Below are positions 12,190 to 24,371 of a stretch of 64,000 nt of DNA, piece by piece (position 1 is the stretch's first letter; every line of letters begins with the position of its first letter). Source of the DNA: Dromiciops gliroides (lineage: Eukaryota > Chordata > Mammalia > Microbiotheria > Microbiotheriidae); assembly GCF_019393635.1 (NCBI RefSeq), contig NC_057864.1:494157216-494221215 (forward strand). The letters run 5' to 3'. The position numbers and the translations under genes are program-made. Under the pieces are notes generated by a model that was not told where the DNA came from, did no database searches, and saw nothing but the letters and a program-made list of their open reading frames with translations.

Positions 12190-12360
12190 TGTCCTCTGGT
12201 CGGGGGGAGGAGGGCAGAGACAGACAGACAAGACAGAGGAGAGGGAAAGAGGGGAGAGAGGGGGAGGGAGAGAGAGAAGAAAAAGAGAGGGGAAGGAGTC
12301 AGAGAGGAGGCAGGGAGAGAGCGGGGAGGGAGGGAGACTGTAAGAGGGAGAGAATGAGAA
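12190..12360 (+). repeat. GA-rich low-complexity tract
   Basis: About 170 bp of irregular purine-rich sequence (gagagagggggagggaga type) with gacagacagacaagacag near its start. It is low complexity and not coding. Confidence 0.8.
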
Positions 12361-12439
12361 ATACTGCCTAGGAGAAACACTGAGACAGAGTGAGATCAGA
12401 TCTAGGCAAAAGGAGAAAGATTTTTGCTTTTGGAACTGG

Positions 12440-14700
12440 GAAAATCTTGTCATCTCCTGAGTTAAAGTAGTCTACACTGGGTTCTGTTCCGAAGCTTTAA
12501 AAAATTCTCTTCTAATTCAAGGTAGAGGAGAAGAGTTTCTGATTAGATTTCATTTATTTCTGCAGTTTTATTTACTATTCCAGTACATACAACATAAAGG
12601 AAAATTACTGCGCCGTTATTGTTTTCATTTTTTATAGATTTTGTTATAGTGAGATCTTCATGTCCCAATACAGAGAGACTTCCCTTATTATCTCGATCAG
12701 GCAATGGGTATGTTCTATGTCCAGGTTACTTTTACATGATTATTATGGTTTTAAAAGTCCCAAATGCGTAGTATTTCAGCCATGCCTAACCATTTGAGGC
12801 AGTGCAGTGTTATGGATAGCCTCTCAGTTAGAGTCAGTGTCATAAAGGGTCAAATCTTCGCTCTACCCCTCACTACCTAGAAAACCTTGGGGAAATACCT
12901 CAACTCTCTGGGCCTTAGTTTTCTCATTTGTAAAATGTTGGGGGCGGGGAGGAGTAGGGGACCCAGACAGCCTCTAAGGTCTCTTCCAGTTCTTTCTATG
13001 AGAAAATTAGTCCCATGAGGCCAAGTAACAAAGAGTAAGGAGCCCCAGGCCTGGAGTCAGGTCCAAATTCTGACTGTTTTTTACCATCTTGTCGCTGTGT
13101 GGCAAACGACTTCCCCTCTATAGGCCTAAGATGAAAGGCTTGGACCAGATGACCTCAAGGCCCTTTCCAATTCCAAATCTATGCTCCTATCGCCCATCAC
13201 AAGATGTTCTGTTTTTAACTCAAGACAACCTGCATCTGTGTATTTTTTCTGGTTTCAATTAAACTTCAGAATGACTTCCAAGCCCTGCTTCAATGTAATA
13301 GTTCATTCAATAAACATTTTCAAGCATCTATTTAAAGCATTGTGTTAGGGACTGCAGATACAAAGACAAACCGAATGGTCTCTGCCCTCAAGGAGTTTAC
13401 ATCCTACTAGTAGAGAAAATTGACATGTACATTGAGAAGTGCATACAAAATGATAAAAAAAAAATAATTTCAAGAGGGAGTGTTAGGGAGGAGCAATTCT
13501 TCATTTTAGTAAAGGATTATTCATTCATATGTAGCAGGTTCTAGGAGCTCGTTGCTCTTATGTTTAGCCTAGATGGGGTGGCTGCTACTGGCTCATTTCC
13601 TTCTTAATTCTCTTATCTAGGTTCTAAGGAAAAAAGGGTCATGTACTGATATTTCCTAATAAAGATACATTATTGCTATCATTAATTAGTGAATTAGCTC
13701 TTAGCCCCCCAACTATAATTTTTTCACTAAACCAGAGAAATCTGTTCCCATAAACTTTCACTCGTTTTTCTTTCACTATAAAATTCCCTAGTCTCCTAGG
13801 TATAAATAAACATTAATGCTATTGGCTACATGATTTATTAACAATGTAAAAAAGAAAACAAAGACATATCTTAACAATGAATCACATTGAAAAAGATCAC
13901 AGATCATAGCGTTACTTCTAAACATCAACTGCAACTGCCATGACTTCTCCTCAACTCTAGAAACAATTGAATTTTCTCAAGATGGCAGTCAAAATCTCCC
14001 AAGAATTATTTTCAAGATACTTTCTCAACAGGAGAATAGCTAAGCTTAGTTATGAAAGAAATTCCTCTAGTCTTTTCTCTCTGCCCTCAAATGATCTCTC
14101 CCCAGCAATAATAATCAGTCTAAAATGATAGTTTATCTTTTTAGGAAAGGAGTTATCTTCATCTTTTATCTCTGTCCCTCATACAGCCTCTGTCTCTCTC
14201 TCTCTCTGTCTCCCAAGGTTCTATTCCCTCTTAAAGATAGGGTCAGTCTCCATAGTGTCTGTGGGAGGGGCTTTCAAATTGGTCATTCAAGAGACTAACA
14301 CAGGAAAGAAATCATGGAATCTGGGGGTTGGAAAGCACCTTAGAGGCCAAAGAGGCTGACCATACCTGAATAATAGAGGCCTCTACAACATCTTTGATAC
14401 AAGTGATTGTCCCAGCTTTGCTTGAAGACCTCCTGAGAAGGAAACTCCATTATATTCCAAGACCCTGTATTCTTCTTTGGAGTAGCTCCAATTGTTAGGA
14501 AGGGCCTTGCTATTTTTCCCATACAGCAATCATATCCAAGTGACTAAATCAAAGATGTTCATCCTTTGTTCAATATAGAGCCTAGTGCAGATGACATCCT
14601 AGGAAAAGACTCCATTAACATTTAAGGTTGGGTTCTTCCCAACCACTAATTAGTAGCACAGTAAGGACCAGATCTTAGATCCCTTCAGTAAGTTTTGATG
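12440..14700. other. Intergenic stretch with old repeats only
   Basis: MIR-like copies are visible at about 12800-12990 and 13020-13190. An unclassified ancient repeat with the 'tcattcaataaacattt ... ctctgccctcaaggagttta' pattern lies at about 13300-13470. The rest is A/T-rich sequence in which I recognise nothing. No gene is supported. Confidence 0.5.
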
Positions 14701-14739
14701 TAAGTTCAACCAGCTGTCTCAGAAATATGTACATATGTT

Positions 14740-14872
14740 TTACATAATTGCACATGGATAACCAATATCTGATTGCTTACTGCTTTAGAGAGAGGGGAGG
14801 AGAGGGAGGGAAGGAGGGATAGAATTTGGAACTCGAAACTCTAAATAAAAATGGTTTGGGGGTTTTTTCCAA
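14740..14872 (+). mobile_element. L1 LINE 3' end, short fragment
   Basis: The sequence tacataattgcacatggata ... ggaggagagggagggaagga ... gaatttggaactcgaaactc is the sense form of the L1 3' UTR seen in antisense at 20814 and 22611. Only the last 130 bp or so is present, as in a heavily 5'-truncated copy. Confidence 0.65.
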
Positions 14873-16339
14873 AAAGAAACATGTACATGAGTTGATTAGA
14901 GAATCATGGGTCACTACTTGACCCAGGAAGAACTTCAGAGGCCATTGAGTCTAATCCCCGCTGAGGCCCAGGAAGGTCAAGTGGCTTCCCATAGGTCACT
15001 CAGGTATTGTCAGAAGAGCCATGCCAAGTACATAGCGACATCATTGTTTTACACAAAGAGTACATTACTGCTGCCGCTAACTGCAGAGATGGAAATAGTG
15101 TCCGTGGGTGAAAAGGCTAGGCTTCTTGTGTGGGAAAGAAAGTCAGTTCTCTCTACAGAAATATAAGGGATGGAGAGAAACAAGTTACGGCATACCTACG
15201 AGTGGTGAAGTTCCCTTAGTCTTACCTATCTTGGAAGATGCAAGCCCCAGCTACTATCATTTTTAGGGAAAGTGTCCTTTCTTTTGGATCAAAGCATCTC
15301 GGAGTTGTGTAAACCCGCTCCTCGTGGCAAATGTTCCAATCTCTGACAATCAAAGAATGTTTTTCTTTTTTTAAGCACAGGAGATCTACTTATGATTCAG
15401 ATATTCAGGGTCTAAACAAAAGGAGAAGAGAGTCATTGTCCAAGCATTTCTCATTCCACAGTACGAGGTCTAATTCAGAGGAGTTTAATACCAGGAGGCC
15501 TAGATATTTGGCACATTGGGTGGCAATAGCTGTGTTCCATGGGTATCATCTTTTACTGCTTTGCATAATATCAAATTCCATGAATTTATTTGACTTCTAA
15601 AGAATCATTCTCAGGATGCAGGTTGTCTCCCCAAACCTTCTGGCTATTCTAGAGCCAATCCAAAATTCAGAGGCAGAGCTTCGTGCAGTCATAGCATTTC
15701 AACTCAATTTCCCCAGCCCTCCCTTAGAGTGAGCACAGCTTGCACACTATATCAAAGCCAAAATTGGAACAGACCACTCTACTGCCAGGCAACGGAAAAG
15801 GTATCTGGCCCTAAAAGCTGGTGTTTGCTTTGGACCCCATGGCAACCCTAGTAGGCTAGTACCAAATAACAAGGGGTTTTTTCTTCTCCTTACTTTCTTT
15901 CAATTGTGAAAAGGGAATTGGAGGTTGATAAATGGAGGGCACACTCCAGACAAAGCTGGTTTTTCATTGCATTCAGGGCTAGTGAGCTTTTGGTGCCTAG
16001 CAAAACTGTGTCACTGAACTGAGACAGGAAGTGTCTGAGTCAGGCCTGAGTAATGTTATTGAGAATGAAAACCTTGGTTCTACTCCTTCTTAGAATAGCA
16101 GCATAAATATCTGTTCCCATTATTCTTTATATTTTATGCAGCTCAGGCATGACTAATAACAAAACTCTATTTGCATATTTAATGGACCATATTTGCTTAT
16201 TTAACTCTATTAATCCACAATGAAAATGTGTTCTTTAAACATCAGAATATAGATGGAGAGGATTGGAGGAGGGTTTGCAGATTTGTTTTTCTTTCTTTTT
16301 GAAGCACATCTCACACACACACCCTCTCCCAGAAGGCTT

Positions 16340-16955
16340 TGTGGTAAAAATTATTGGAGTTTAGCTGACTCATTTGGGAGGGGCCACACCTGGCCCACCT
16401 TGAAGTTACATACGCTACTGAGGTCAGAAGGAGAACTCTCCATAGACAGTTTTGAAGGACCTCCCCTTTCTGGGGAGGGAGATTGAACTCTCTCTGAGGG
16501 GAGGAGAGCCACTTCCAGAATGCTTTCAAGCTCTTGCTCGCAGGATGGCTCCTCCATCTTCATCGTGATGTGGGGAAACTAACAGATATCCCAGGTGAAT
16601 TTTTAAAACCCTGCATTCCTTTGAATTAGCTTAATTGGAAACAATCTGGGGATTGCATAGACTTAGTTTAGAGTTAAGAGAATTTTATCTGTATTTCTTT
16701 TTCCCTATTTCCTTATCTTTGATTTTTATTAATTTCACCTTTGTTTTTTAATTAATTCCCAAGTAATAAAATATGATCCTTTTGTGGAAAAGAAGCTGTA
16801 AGGCTACTTTCTTATTGGCCTGGGGGAAATATCTAAAAGGGCAGTTCAGAGGGGAGGGAGCTTTGAACCTAGAGGTCCCTCATTATTTCTGGGACCCCCA
16901 ATATTTTGGCGAGTCACCCAATTAATACTCCATATATTAAATTTCGGCCCCTACA
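16340..16955 (+). mobile_element. Solo LTR of an endogenous retrovirus-like element (fossil)
   Basis: A 616-bp LTR beginning TGTGGTAAAA and ending GGCCCCTACA, with near-identical 4-bp flanks (gctt and gcct). It has an AATAAA-type poly(A) signal near the middle-to-late part. No internal retroviral region adjoins it, so it is a solo LTR. It belongs to the same family as the antisense LTR at 18337-19530. I cannot name the family. Confidence 0.8.
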
Positions 16956-17347
16956 GCCTCTTGTGATGCCAACCCACAGCACTGGGCTGACCCTGGGCTC
17001 TAAAAGGCTGAGCCGATGGAGCACATGCTCTAGCTGGGGCTACTAAACTCCAAAGAAGATTTGGGGTTCAGAGTTAGGATTTAACTGCTTGGTCTATGAC
17101 CCAAGCACCAGACATAGAAGTAGGAATCTCATTATTGAATAGACTGGGGAGAGGAAGAATTTTTCGGCCATAGTAATTCCCCAAGGTCACCAACAAGGAA
17201 ACAGAGATGCTGAGAGCAGCCATCAGGGAATGGGGGAAGATGCCAGCAATGCTGAAGCTTCGGTTAGAAGGAAATGTAGAGATTGTAATTTATAGCAGCA
17301 GAGGACACACTCAATACAAATGACATCCCTGAAATATTGAAGTATAT

Positions 17348-17893
17348 TGTGGGGACCAATTTTTAATTGGGGAGTGTTAGCTAAGCAGCTCACCACAATA
17401 TTGGGGCAAGGAAGGAGACCAGCAGCCTCCCTCAAAACAGAACAGGATTTTTTTTAACAAGAACGAACTTAAAAAAAAAAAACACAAACAGGATCAGTAG
17501 GATCAAGGGAAAGGAAATAAAATGGGGGAAGGGAAATTATACAACCTGAAAAGATAACACCACCCAGGGATCAGCTAAGAATATGCAGTAGAACTCCTGT
17601 TGCCTTCCAGCATCCAGCTAGAATGCCCAATTCTCCTCCCCCAATCCCTGAAAAAAAACTCACACAGCCCCAGCCAATGGGATGGCCACTCTGACAGTCA
17701 CATGACTGCCCTCACTAGGCTTTCAATCATTATAATTTTGCCAGGCCCATGTAGGCGTCGGCAAGTGGTGATGACATGAGGGACCAGCATCATGGCAACG
17801 GCTACAACCAGTGGGTGGAGCATAGTGCTGTTTGTGGAGCCCCAGGCCAGTACACACCAAGGCATAAAAACCTCAAATAACAATTAATTCTTT
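17348..17893 (-). mobile_element. Related LTR fragment, antisense (fossil)
   Basis: On the plus strand it starts TGTGGGGACCAATTTTTAAT and continues with the subterminal motif ctcaccacaatattggggca, which also occurs in the LTR at 18337. It is therefore a related but distinct LTR subfamily in antisense. The outer boundary is uncertain: a SINE is inserted near its right end and the LTR may resume after it. No internal region is seen. Confidence 0.65.
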
Positions 17894-18064
17894 TGTTGTT
17901 GTTGTTGTTGTTGGGTTTTTTTTTTTTTGGTGAGGCAATTGGGGTTAAGTGACTTGCCCAGGGTCACACAGCTAGTAAATGTTAAGTGTCTGAGGCTGGA
18001 TTTGAACTCAGGTCCTCCTGAATCCAGGGCCGGTGCTCTATCCACTCTGCCACCTAGCTGCCCC
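17894..18064 (-). mobile_element. Marsupial tRNA-derived SINE, antisense
   Basis: The antisense head ends gccacctagctgcccc. The tail is poly(T) followed by a (ttg)n run on the plus strand. A 12-bp target-site duplication, aattaattcttt, flanks it (17882-17893 and 18068-18079). It inserted in or beside the LTR fragment to its left, so it is younger than that LTR. Confidence 0.92.
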
Positions 18065-18336
18065 AATAATTAATTCTTTACAGTATCAACACTGTATTCT
18101 TTAAGACACAGATGGACAAACATTTCCAGGATTTTGGGGGCAGGGAAACTAACCAAAATACAAAATGGCTAAACTTGGGTTAAAATTGAGTCCCAAAGAA
18201 GAGATAAGAAGACACTTCCCACTAATTTGTAGAAGTGAGGGGCAATAGGTGTGGAATACTGCATATGTCAGACTTTTAAAATCTGTTGTTTAATTTTGCT
18301 GAATTATTTCCTTATTTTTTCTTTATCTTAAGGCAT

Positions 18337-19530
18337 TGTAGGGGCCAAATTTAATATGGGGAGAGTTAATTGGGTGGCTCACCATAATATTGGGGTTCAG
18401 AAAATAATGAGGGACCTCTAGGTCCAAAGTTTCCTCCCCAGTTATTTCTCCCAAGCCAATGTGTAATTTAAAATTCTAAATGTGGGTTCTAATGTGTCCC
18501 CCCAGTTTTTTGGGGGAAACTGACTAAAATCACTGATAAACGAGTTTAGGTTTTTTAAGAGTTTATTGAAAGATAGTAAAAGAAAGAGAAAAATTGAGAA
18601 CAGATTTCTTATAGCCTGAAATCCTCACCTTCCTAAACTCCCCTGTGAAGTTCTCTGCCACTACACCGATGTCTTGCAGCCAAAGAGGCAGAGCAAGTTC
18701 CCAGCCTCCGATTACTGCTTCATCTTCCCCTCCAAGAAATGGGAGGTTCTTCAAGCTGATTGGATAGTGTCATTCAAATTCATTAAGTACCCTTAAGTAC
18801 CAGCCAGATGTGCTTAACTAGAAGTCAGCCAGGAATCCATTCAGCAGTCAGTCGCCTTATCCAATTCAATCAGTTTAAATTAATCTCCAGGTGGGCTTCT
18901 GAGTATCTGCTAAATCTCATCTATCACATTCCATTATCTTAACACACCAATAAGAAAGGGGATTGATAGCCTCTTTTCCACATTTAAATCAGGTTTATTA
19001 ATGGGAATAAAATACACAGCAAAGGTGAAATTAATTAAGCCAATGACAAGGGAATAGGGAAAAAGGAAAATGGATAATCTACCTGGCTCTAGCAAAGGCT
19101 ATCTCAAAACCCAAACTTGCTTTCAGCTCAGCTAATTCAAAGAGCTGGATTTTATTAACTCACCACCAGGGGTCTGTAATTTCTATGGCTGCCAGTCTCC
19201 AGCCCCCTGAAGGCTCCTCCAAGGCCAGAGAGTGCCATTTCTTGTTGGAGTCCCTTTTTCTACTTTTTTCTCCTTCCCCCAAAAGGGGAGGTCCTTCAAG
19301 TTGTGTGGCTGAGACTGGTCCTCTGTTGATGATGCAGTCCACAACCTCTGAGGACACTCCTCAGGGTTGGCCAAGTTAGACTGGGTTTAACAGGGTGGGC
19401 CAGGTGTGGCTCAAGATCTAATCATCTTAATTGGGTACTTAGTAGTTCCTCATTCACACCCAATTCAAACACTACTAAATCAATCAAGTCAGACCCCTGG
19501 GCATCTTCCAAATTTCATTATTTTACCACA
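18337..19530 (-). mobile_element. Solo LTR, antisense (fossil)
   Basis: On the plus strand it begins TGTAGGGGCCAAATTTAATA and ends TTTTACCACA, giving TG...CA ends. It is flanked by a 4-bp target-site duplication, gcat (18333-18336 and 19531-19534). At 1194 bp it is roughly twice the length of its relative at 16340-16955 and shares the cacacctggcccaccc segment and both ends with it. There is no internal region, so it is a solo LTR. Its moderate divergence from the relative suggests a middle-aged insertion. Confidence 0.85.
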
Positions 19531-19638
19531 GCATAGTGCACAAGTGAGGGCAGGGCTAAGTGAAGAGATACAATGGGAAATATAAGTGATGCCAAAACAA
19601 AATATATCAATAAAAATTTATATTAAAAAAAATTAGGT

Positions 19639-19786
19639 GGGGGTAGCTAGGCAGCACAGTGCATAAAGCACCGACCCTGGATTCAAGAGGACCTGAGTTC
19701 AAATCCAGCTTCAGACACTTGACACTTACTAGCTGTGTGACCCTGGGCAAGTCACTTTAACCCTCACTGCTCCGACCAAAAAAAAA
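19639..19786 (+). mobile_element. Marsupial tRNA-derived SINE
   Basis: A full-length copy starting ggggtagctaggcagcacag and ending in an A-rich tail. The flanking duplication aattaggt, extended by A residues, lies at 19631-19638 and 19787-19794. Confidence 0.9.
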
Positions 19787-20439
19787 AATTAGGTAAAAAA
19801 TAACTTATCTACATTGCTAAAATGTCTTTGTAGAATTGAGACCTCACAAACTACAATGAGCTATGGAAAAAATGAATATATGTCAGAGGTAGAAATGATG
19901 AACAGAGTTTTAGAGCTGAACATATGCAAATTTGTTTTTTCTAGCAATATCTTTGTGATCTTGGCATAACAGGGAAGTTAATTTTTTTTAAATCCTTTTT
20001 ATTCTTAAGTCAGGATTATTTCAACATAGTAGAACTAAAATAAAGAGAATGAGGCATTGTGGGTAATTCTTAGAATAACTGAAATAAAATTTGTACAAGT
20101 ATTACCTAATGATTATCTTGGTGTCTCATAAATGGTAGAGAGGAATAAACTCTTAAGTTTTACATAGAAAAATTCATAGGAAAGATGGGGGGGAAAAGTG
20201 AAACTAAAAGTGGCATCCAGGATAAACTGATGTGTGTGTGCCATCAAGGAGCGTTTTTGCTGAGGAACAGAGAGCACAGAGCAAAAGACTGTTTAGGAAC
20301 AAGAGGAGTTTGGTCCTCACCTCATGAGGCTCTTGGATAATCAAAAGCAAGAACCCAATTGATGCTGACATTGCTACTTAGTTTCACTGAAAAACAGAGT
20401 ATATGGTGCACAAAATAGAGGCTTAAAAATCTACTGCCC

Positions 20440-20578
20440 AGCTAGATGGCGCAGCGGATAGAGCACTGGCCCTGGATTCAGGAGTACCTGAGTTCAATTC
20501 TGGCCTCAGACACTTAACACTTACAAGCTGTGTGACCCTGGGCAAGTCACTTAACCCCAATTGCCTCACTAAAAAAAA
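20440..20578 (+). mobile_element. Marsupial tRNA-derived SINE
   Basis: A full-length copy (gctagatggcgcagcggata ... aattgcctcact plus A tail). It is flanked by the 16-bp duplication aaaaatctactgccca (20425-20440 and 20579-20594). Confidence 0.93.
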
Positions 20579-20813
20579 AAAAATCTACTGCCCAGGGCTG
20601 CAGAAAACCAGCAGTCTGTGGGCCAAGTGACCCAATCAACCAGTCTTAGACACAGGCACACAACAGCCCAATGTCCGGTGTTCCTCTTCTCATCTGCTTC
20701 AGATTCTATAACTGTGCATGCCTGTATGTCAGCTGGTGCCCCTTTCATATGTGATCACTTTTGTGGCTGAATAGGTTGGGGGGGAGGAACCATTTTTGAA
20801 AGGAATACTGATT

Positions 20814-21358
20814 TTCTTTCTTTTTTCTTTTTTAAAAATTTTATTTTATTTTTTAATCATAAAAGTAGTTTATTATTTTCTAGTTACATGTAGAGATAGT
20901 TTTCAACATTTGTTTTTATAAGACTTCTAGTTCCAAATTTTCCTCCCTCCTTCCCCCCTCCCCAGAAGCAAATAATTTGATGTAGGTTATATATGTACAA
21001 TCACATTAAATCTATTTCTGCATTAGTCATGTTGTGAAAGAAGAATCAGAACACAAGGGAAAAACCTCAAAAAAGGAAAACAAAAAAAGTAGAAATAGAA
21101 TGGTTCAATCTGCTTCTAGATTCCATAGTTCTTTTTTCTAAATGTGGAAAGCATTTTCCATCATGAATCCTTAGGAATTATCTTGGACCATTGTATTGCT
21201 GAGAAGAGTCAAGTCTATCACAGTTGATCAACACACAATGTTGTTGATACTGTGTACAATGTTCTCCTGGTTCTGCTCATCTCACTCAGCATCAGTTCAT
21301 GTAATTTCTTTCAGGTTTCTCTGAAATCCACCTGCTCATCATTTTTACAGCACAATAG
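20814..21358 (-). mobile_element. 5'-truncated L1 LINE, antisense
   Basis: This is the antisense L1 3' UTR and ORF2 C-terminal region. It runs poly(T)-rich start, tacatgtagagatagttttc, catttctgcattagtcatgttgtg, then gttctcctggttctgctcat. It is flanked by the target duplication ggaatactgatt (about 20802-20813 and 21359-21370). The copy is only about 545 bp, so it is dead on arrival. Confidence 0.9.
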
Positions 21359-21370
21359 GGAATACTGATT

Positions 21371-21512
21371 GGGGGGGAGGGATGGCAAGGCAATGAGGGT
21401 TAAGTGACTTGCCCAAGGTCACACAGCTAGTAAGTGTCAAGTGTCTGAGGCTGGATTTGAACTCCTAAATCCAGGGCCAGTGCTTTATCCACTGTGCCAC
21501 CTAGATGCCCCC
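21371..21512 (-). mobile_element. Marsupial tRNA-derived SINE, antisense
   Basis: An antisense copy (caatgagggttaagtgactt ... actgtgccacctagatgccc). It abuts the right flank of the L1 at 20814. A third version of the ggaatactgatt flank (ggagatactgatt) follows at about 21513, so the SINE landed in the same target sequence as the L1. Confidence 0.9.
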
Positions 21513-22216
21513 GGAGATACTGATTCTCTTAAGACAGATTTAAATTTAAATAAAAAAAAAAAAGCCTATCAGATAAAATGCTTGAGAGACTCAGACAGGG
21601 ACCAGATAGCCAACTGCCTGCTGCTCACAGGAATGAAGCTGGTCTTAAACAATTTATTTGAAGACAGAGCAGTAACTGAAATCAAATATCAGTACAGCAC
21701 TGTGTCCCACGGCTCATCTGATGTGATTTCTTTTAGCGTTTGAAAGGTTGTAACTGACAAATGTCTTTGGGGACTATGAGAAGATTATACAAGGACTATT
21801 GGGTTCATACATTACAGAAAAGTGGAGGTCTTGAATTTTGCTCCCTACAGTAAAGAATGAGTCACTGACCATTACAAGACTCTGATGTAAGGCAGGAAGA
21901 TATGAAATGCTTGACAAGAAGATAGAAGAGAAAGAAGGGGTAAGAGAGTGAGGTGAGCCCAGAGTCACAAGAAGCAAGGGACAGAAGCTATAGAACGTTT
22001 CCAGATGACACAGCCAACTCTTCAGCTGCTTTGGGGGATCTGCTCATTGGAAGAGGGGGTTTGCTTTACTGATGGGCTGGAGAAAAGCTTTGGTGGCTGC
22101 TGAAAGCTCAGTGTCCAGGAGACAAATCCCGTTACCCTAGAGAGCTAGCAAGGCTCATTGCTCTCTGCTGCCATCTACTTCTGAGAGAGGGAAAACTTGG
22201 GGATGGGGTGGTGCTT

Positions 22217-22240
22217 GTGTTGTCCTCTGGTGGCCCTGGC
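22217..22240 (+). promoter_or_regulatory. Possible CTCF-like site
   Basis: The sequence tgtcctctggtggccctggc resembles the reverse form of the CTCF core (CCCTCTGGTGGCC-like). It is a single motif judged by eye in a repeat-poor stretch. Function is inferred only. Confidence 0.2.
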
Positions 22241-22610
22241 CGGCTTGAGGGAGGAACAGAAGGGAAGAGAGGTTTTGTATTTGTGTGGCTGTGAGCTGCG
22301 GTCTAATGTGAGAAGCCAGCCAAATGCAGGTTTGTAGAGTTTGGCACTTGTTTGCAAGTCACAGAGAGTGCAACCCCTTTTTGCCCCTCAGCATCCTATT
22401 ATTAAGGGTTGCTCAAAGCAGAATAGGGTTGTCACTGCTTAGTCAGGTGAAGAGAATTAGATACAGCTTTGAACCTTAGGAGAGTGCTGAGAACAAGAAG
22501 GGGAGCAGCTCACAAAGAAAAGGTTTCTTATAACATTGTTGCTAAAGGGACTGAGGACATCATAGTCTTTGGTCCAGAGTCTTAAGTTTATCCTGGGCAC
22601 ATAGTTTCTT

Positions 22611-23436
22611 TTTTTTTTTTTTACATATAAGGTATTTTATTTTTTCCATTACATGTAAAGATAGTTCTCAACTTTTGTTTATACATGCTTTACAATTTCA
22701 GATTTTTCTCCCTCTCTCCCCTCCCTCCCCTCTCCCCTAGACAGCAGGTAATCTGATATAGGTTATATCTATATATCATATCCATATACATATAGATAGA
22801 TAGATATACGCATATATATATATACACATAATAACATTAATCCTATGTCTGCATTAATCCTGTTACAAGAGAAAGAATCAGAGCAGTGATGCAAAACCTC
22901 AAAATAGAAAAAAAAAAAACCAACAGCACCCAAAACAAAAGAAACAGTATGGTTCATTCAGCATCTCTACTCCACAGTTCTTTTTTTTTTTTCCTTGGAT
23001 TTGGAGATCCTCTTCTATCATGAGTTCCCTGGAACTCTTCTGTACCATTGCATTGGTGAGAAGAATATAGTCCATCACAGTAGCTCAACACTCAGTGTTG
23101 ATGATACTGTGTACAATGTTCTTCTGGTTCTGCTCACCTCACTCATCATCAGCTCACATAAGACCCTCCAGGTTTCTCTGAACTCCTCCTGCTCATCGTT
23201 TCTTACAGCACAATAGTATTCCATTGTATTCATATACCACAACTTGTCCAGCCATTCCCCAATGGATGGGCACCCCCTCAACTTCCAATTCCTTGCCACC
23301 ACGTAAAGAGCAGCTATAAATATTTTTGTACATGTAGGTCCCTTTCCCCCTTCCATGATCTCTTTGGAAAAAAGACCCAAAAGTGGAATTGCTGGGTCAA
23401 AGGGTATGCACAGCTTTATCACCCTTTGGGCATAGT
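22611..23436 (-). mobile_element. 5'-truncated L1 LINE with ORF2 C-terminus, antisense
   Basis: The minus strand encodes a recognisable L1 ORF2 C-terminal segment (FDPAIPLLGL, CPSIGEWLDKLWY, NTMEYYCAVRNDEQEEF at about 23422-23075). A 3' UTR with the polypyrimidine block follows on the plus strand, ending at poly(T) from 22611. A perfect 13-bp target duplication, cacatagtttctt, flanks it (22598-22610 and 23437-23449). An internal A/T microsatellite occupies about 22760-22830. The copy cannot be autonomous because only about 830 bp is present. Confidence 0.95.
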
Positions 23437-23717
23437 CACATAGTTTCTTCTAGCATGTGCTCCTCTTCTAGGTTTCTGTAAGTGTGCCCACTCTCTCATG
23501 GATGAAATGATGAGTTTGTGGGTGGGTTGTGATGTTTTTATTACTTTGGCTATTGTCTTCTATCGGGTAACTATGATGTCAATTATTCCTGCTTTTGATT
23601 TTGAGTATATGCTATGATTATTATTGCTTTGCTTTACTTTTAGTAAATGTTTTGCTTAAAAGTTAATGGTGAAAAAAATAAAAATAAATAATTTTTCAAA
23701 AATGTTTTTTTAAAAAA

Positions 23718-23862
23718 GGGCAGCTAGGTGGCACAGTGGATAGAGCACCGGCCCTGGATTCAGGAGGACCTGAGTTCAAATCCAGCCTCAGACACTTAAC
23801 ACTTACTAGCTGTGTGACCCTGGGCAAGTCACTTAACCCCAATTGCCTCACTAAAAAAAAAA
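23718..23862 (+). mobile_element. Marsupial tRNA-derived SINE
   Basis: A full-length copy (gggcagctaggtggcacagt ... ccaattgcctcact plus A tail). The sequence aaaagttaatggt occurs on both sides (about 23659 and 23868), so a longer insert including the A/T-rich left flank may have been duplicated. Confidence 0.9.
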
Positions 23863-23929
23863 GGAAAAAAAGTTAATGGTATTATGGTGACTGATTTTAT
23901 GTAACTAATAAGCACCCTTGGGGACAGCT

Positions 23930-24060
23930 AGGGGGTGCAATGGATAAAGCACCAACCCTGGATTCAGAAGGACCTGAGTTCAAATCCAGCCTCAGACACT
24001 TGACACTTACTAGCTGTGTGACCCTAGGCAAGTCACTTAACCCTCATTGCCCCCCCCCAT
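23930..24060 (+). mobile_element. Marsupial tRNA-derived SINE, second tandem copy
   Basis: It reads ggggacagctagggggtgca ... cttaaccctcattgcccccc and lies only about 70 bp after the previous SINE in the same orientation. The tail is C-rich rather than A-rich. Confidence 0.88.
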
Positions 24061-24371
24061 AAAGCACACTGGTGGGGGCTCAGGAGTTACTTCGATGAGT
24101 ATTAGGTGTTTATACTTCATCAGGGTTCCCCCTAGCAGAGTTTATGAGCATTGTAAGTAGTGGCTGTACCCCAAAAACATACATACATACACACACATCC
24201 CACAATACACACCTTCCAATAATTTAATATCTGCATGACCTTAGTCAGGTTATTTAGAATTTAGTACCATAAATTACAGAGCTGGAAAATAAATTCTCTA
24301 GGTATAAGTTTCATCATCAGTAAAATGGGAATACCTACATCACAGGTTGCTGTGAGAAAAATTCTTTATAT

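Noticed and set aside
22995-23422. ORFs on both strands near 23 kb
   Set aside because: The minus-strand one is the C-terminus of an L1 ORF2 in a truncated copy, and the plus-strand one is its shadow.
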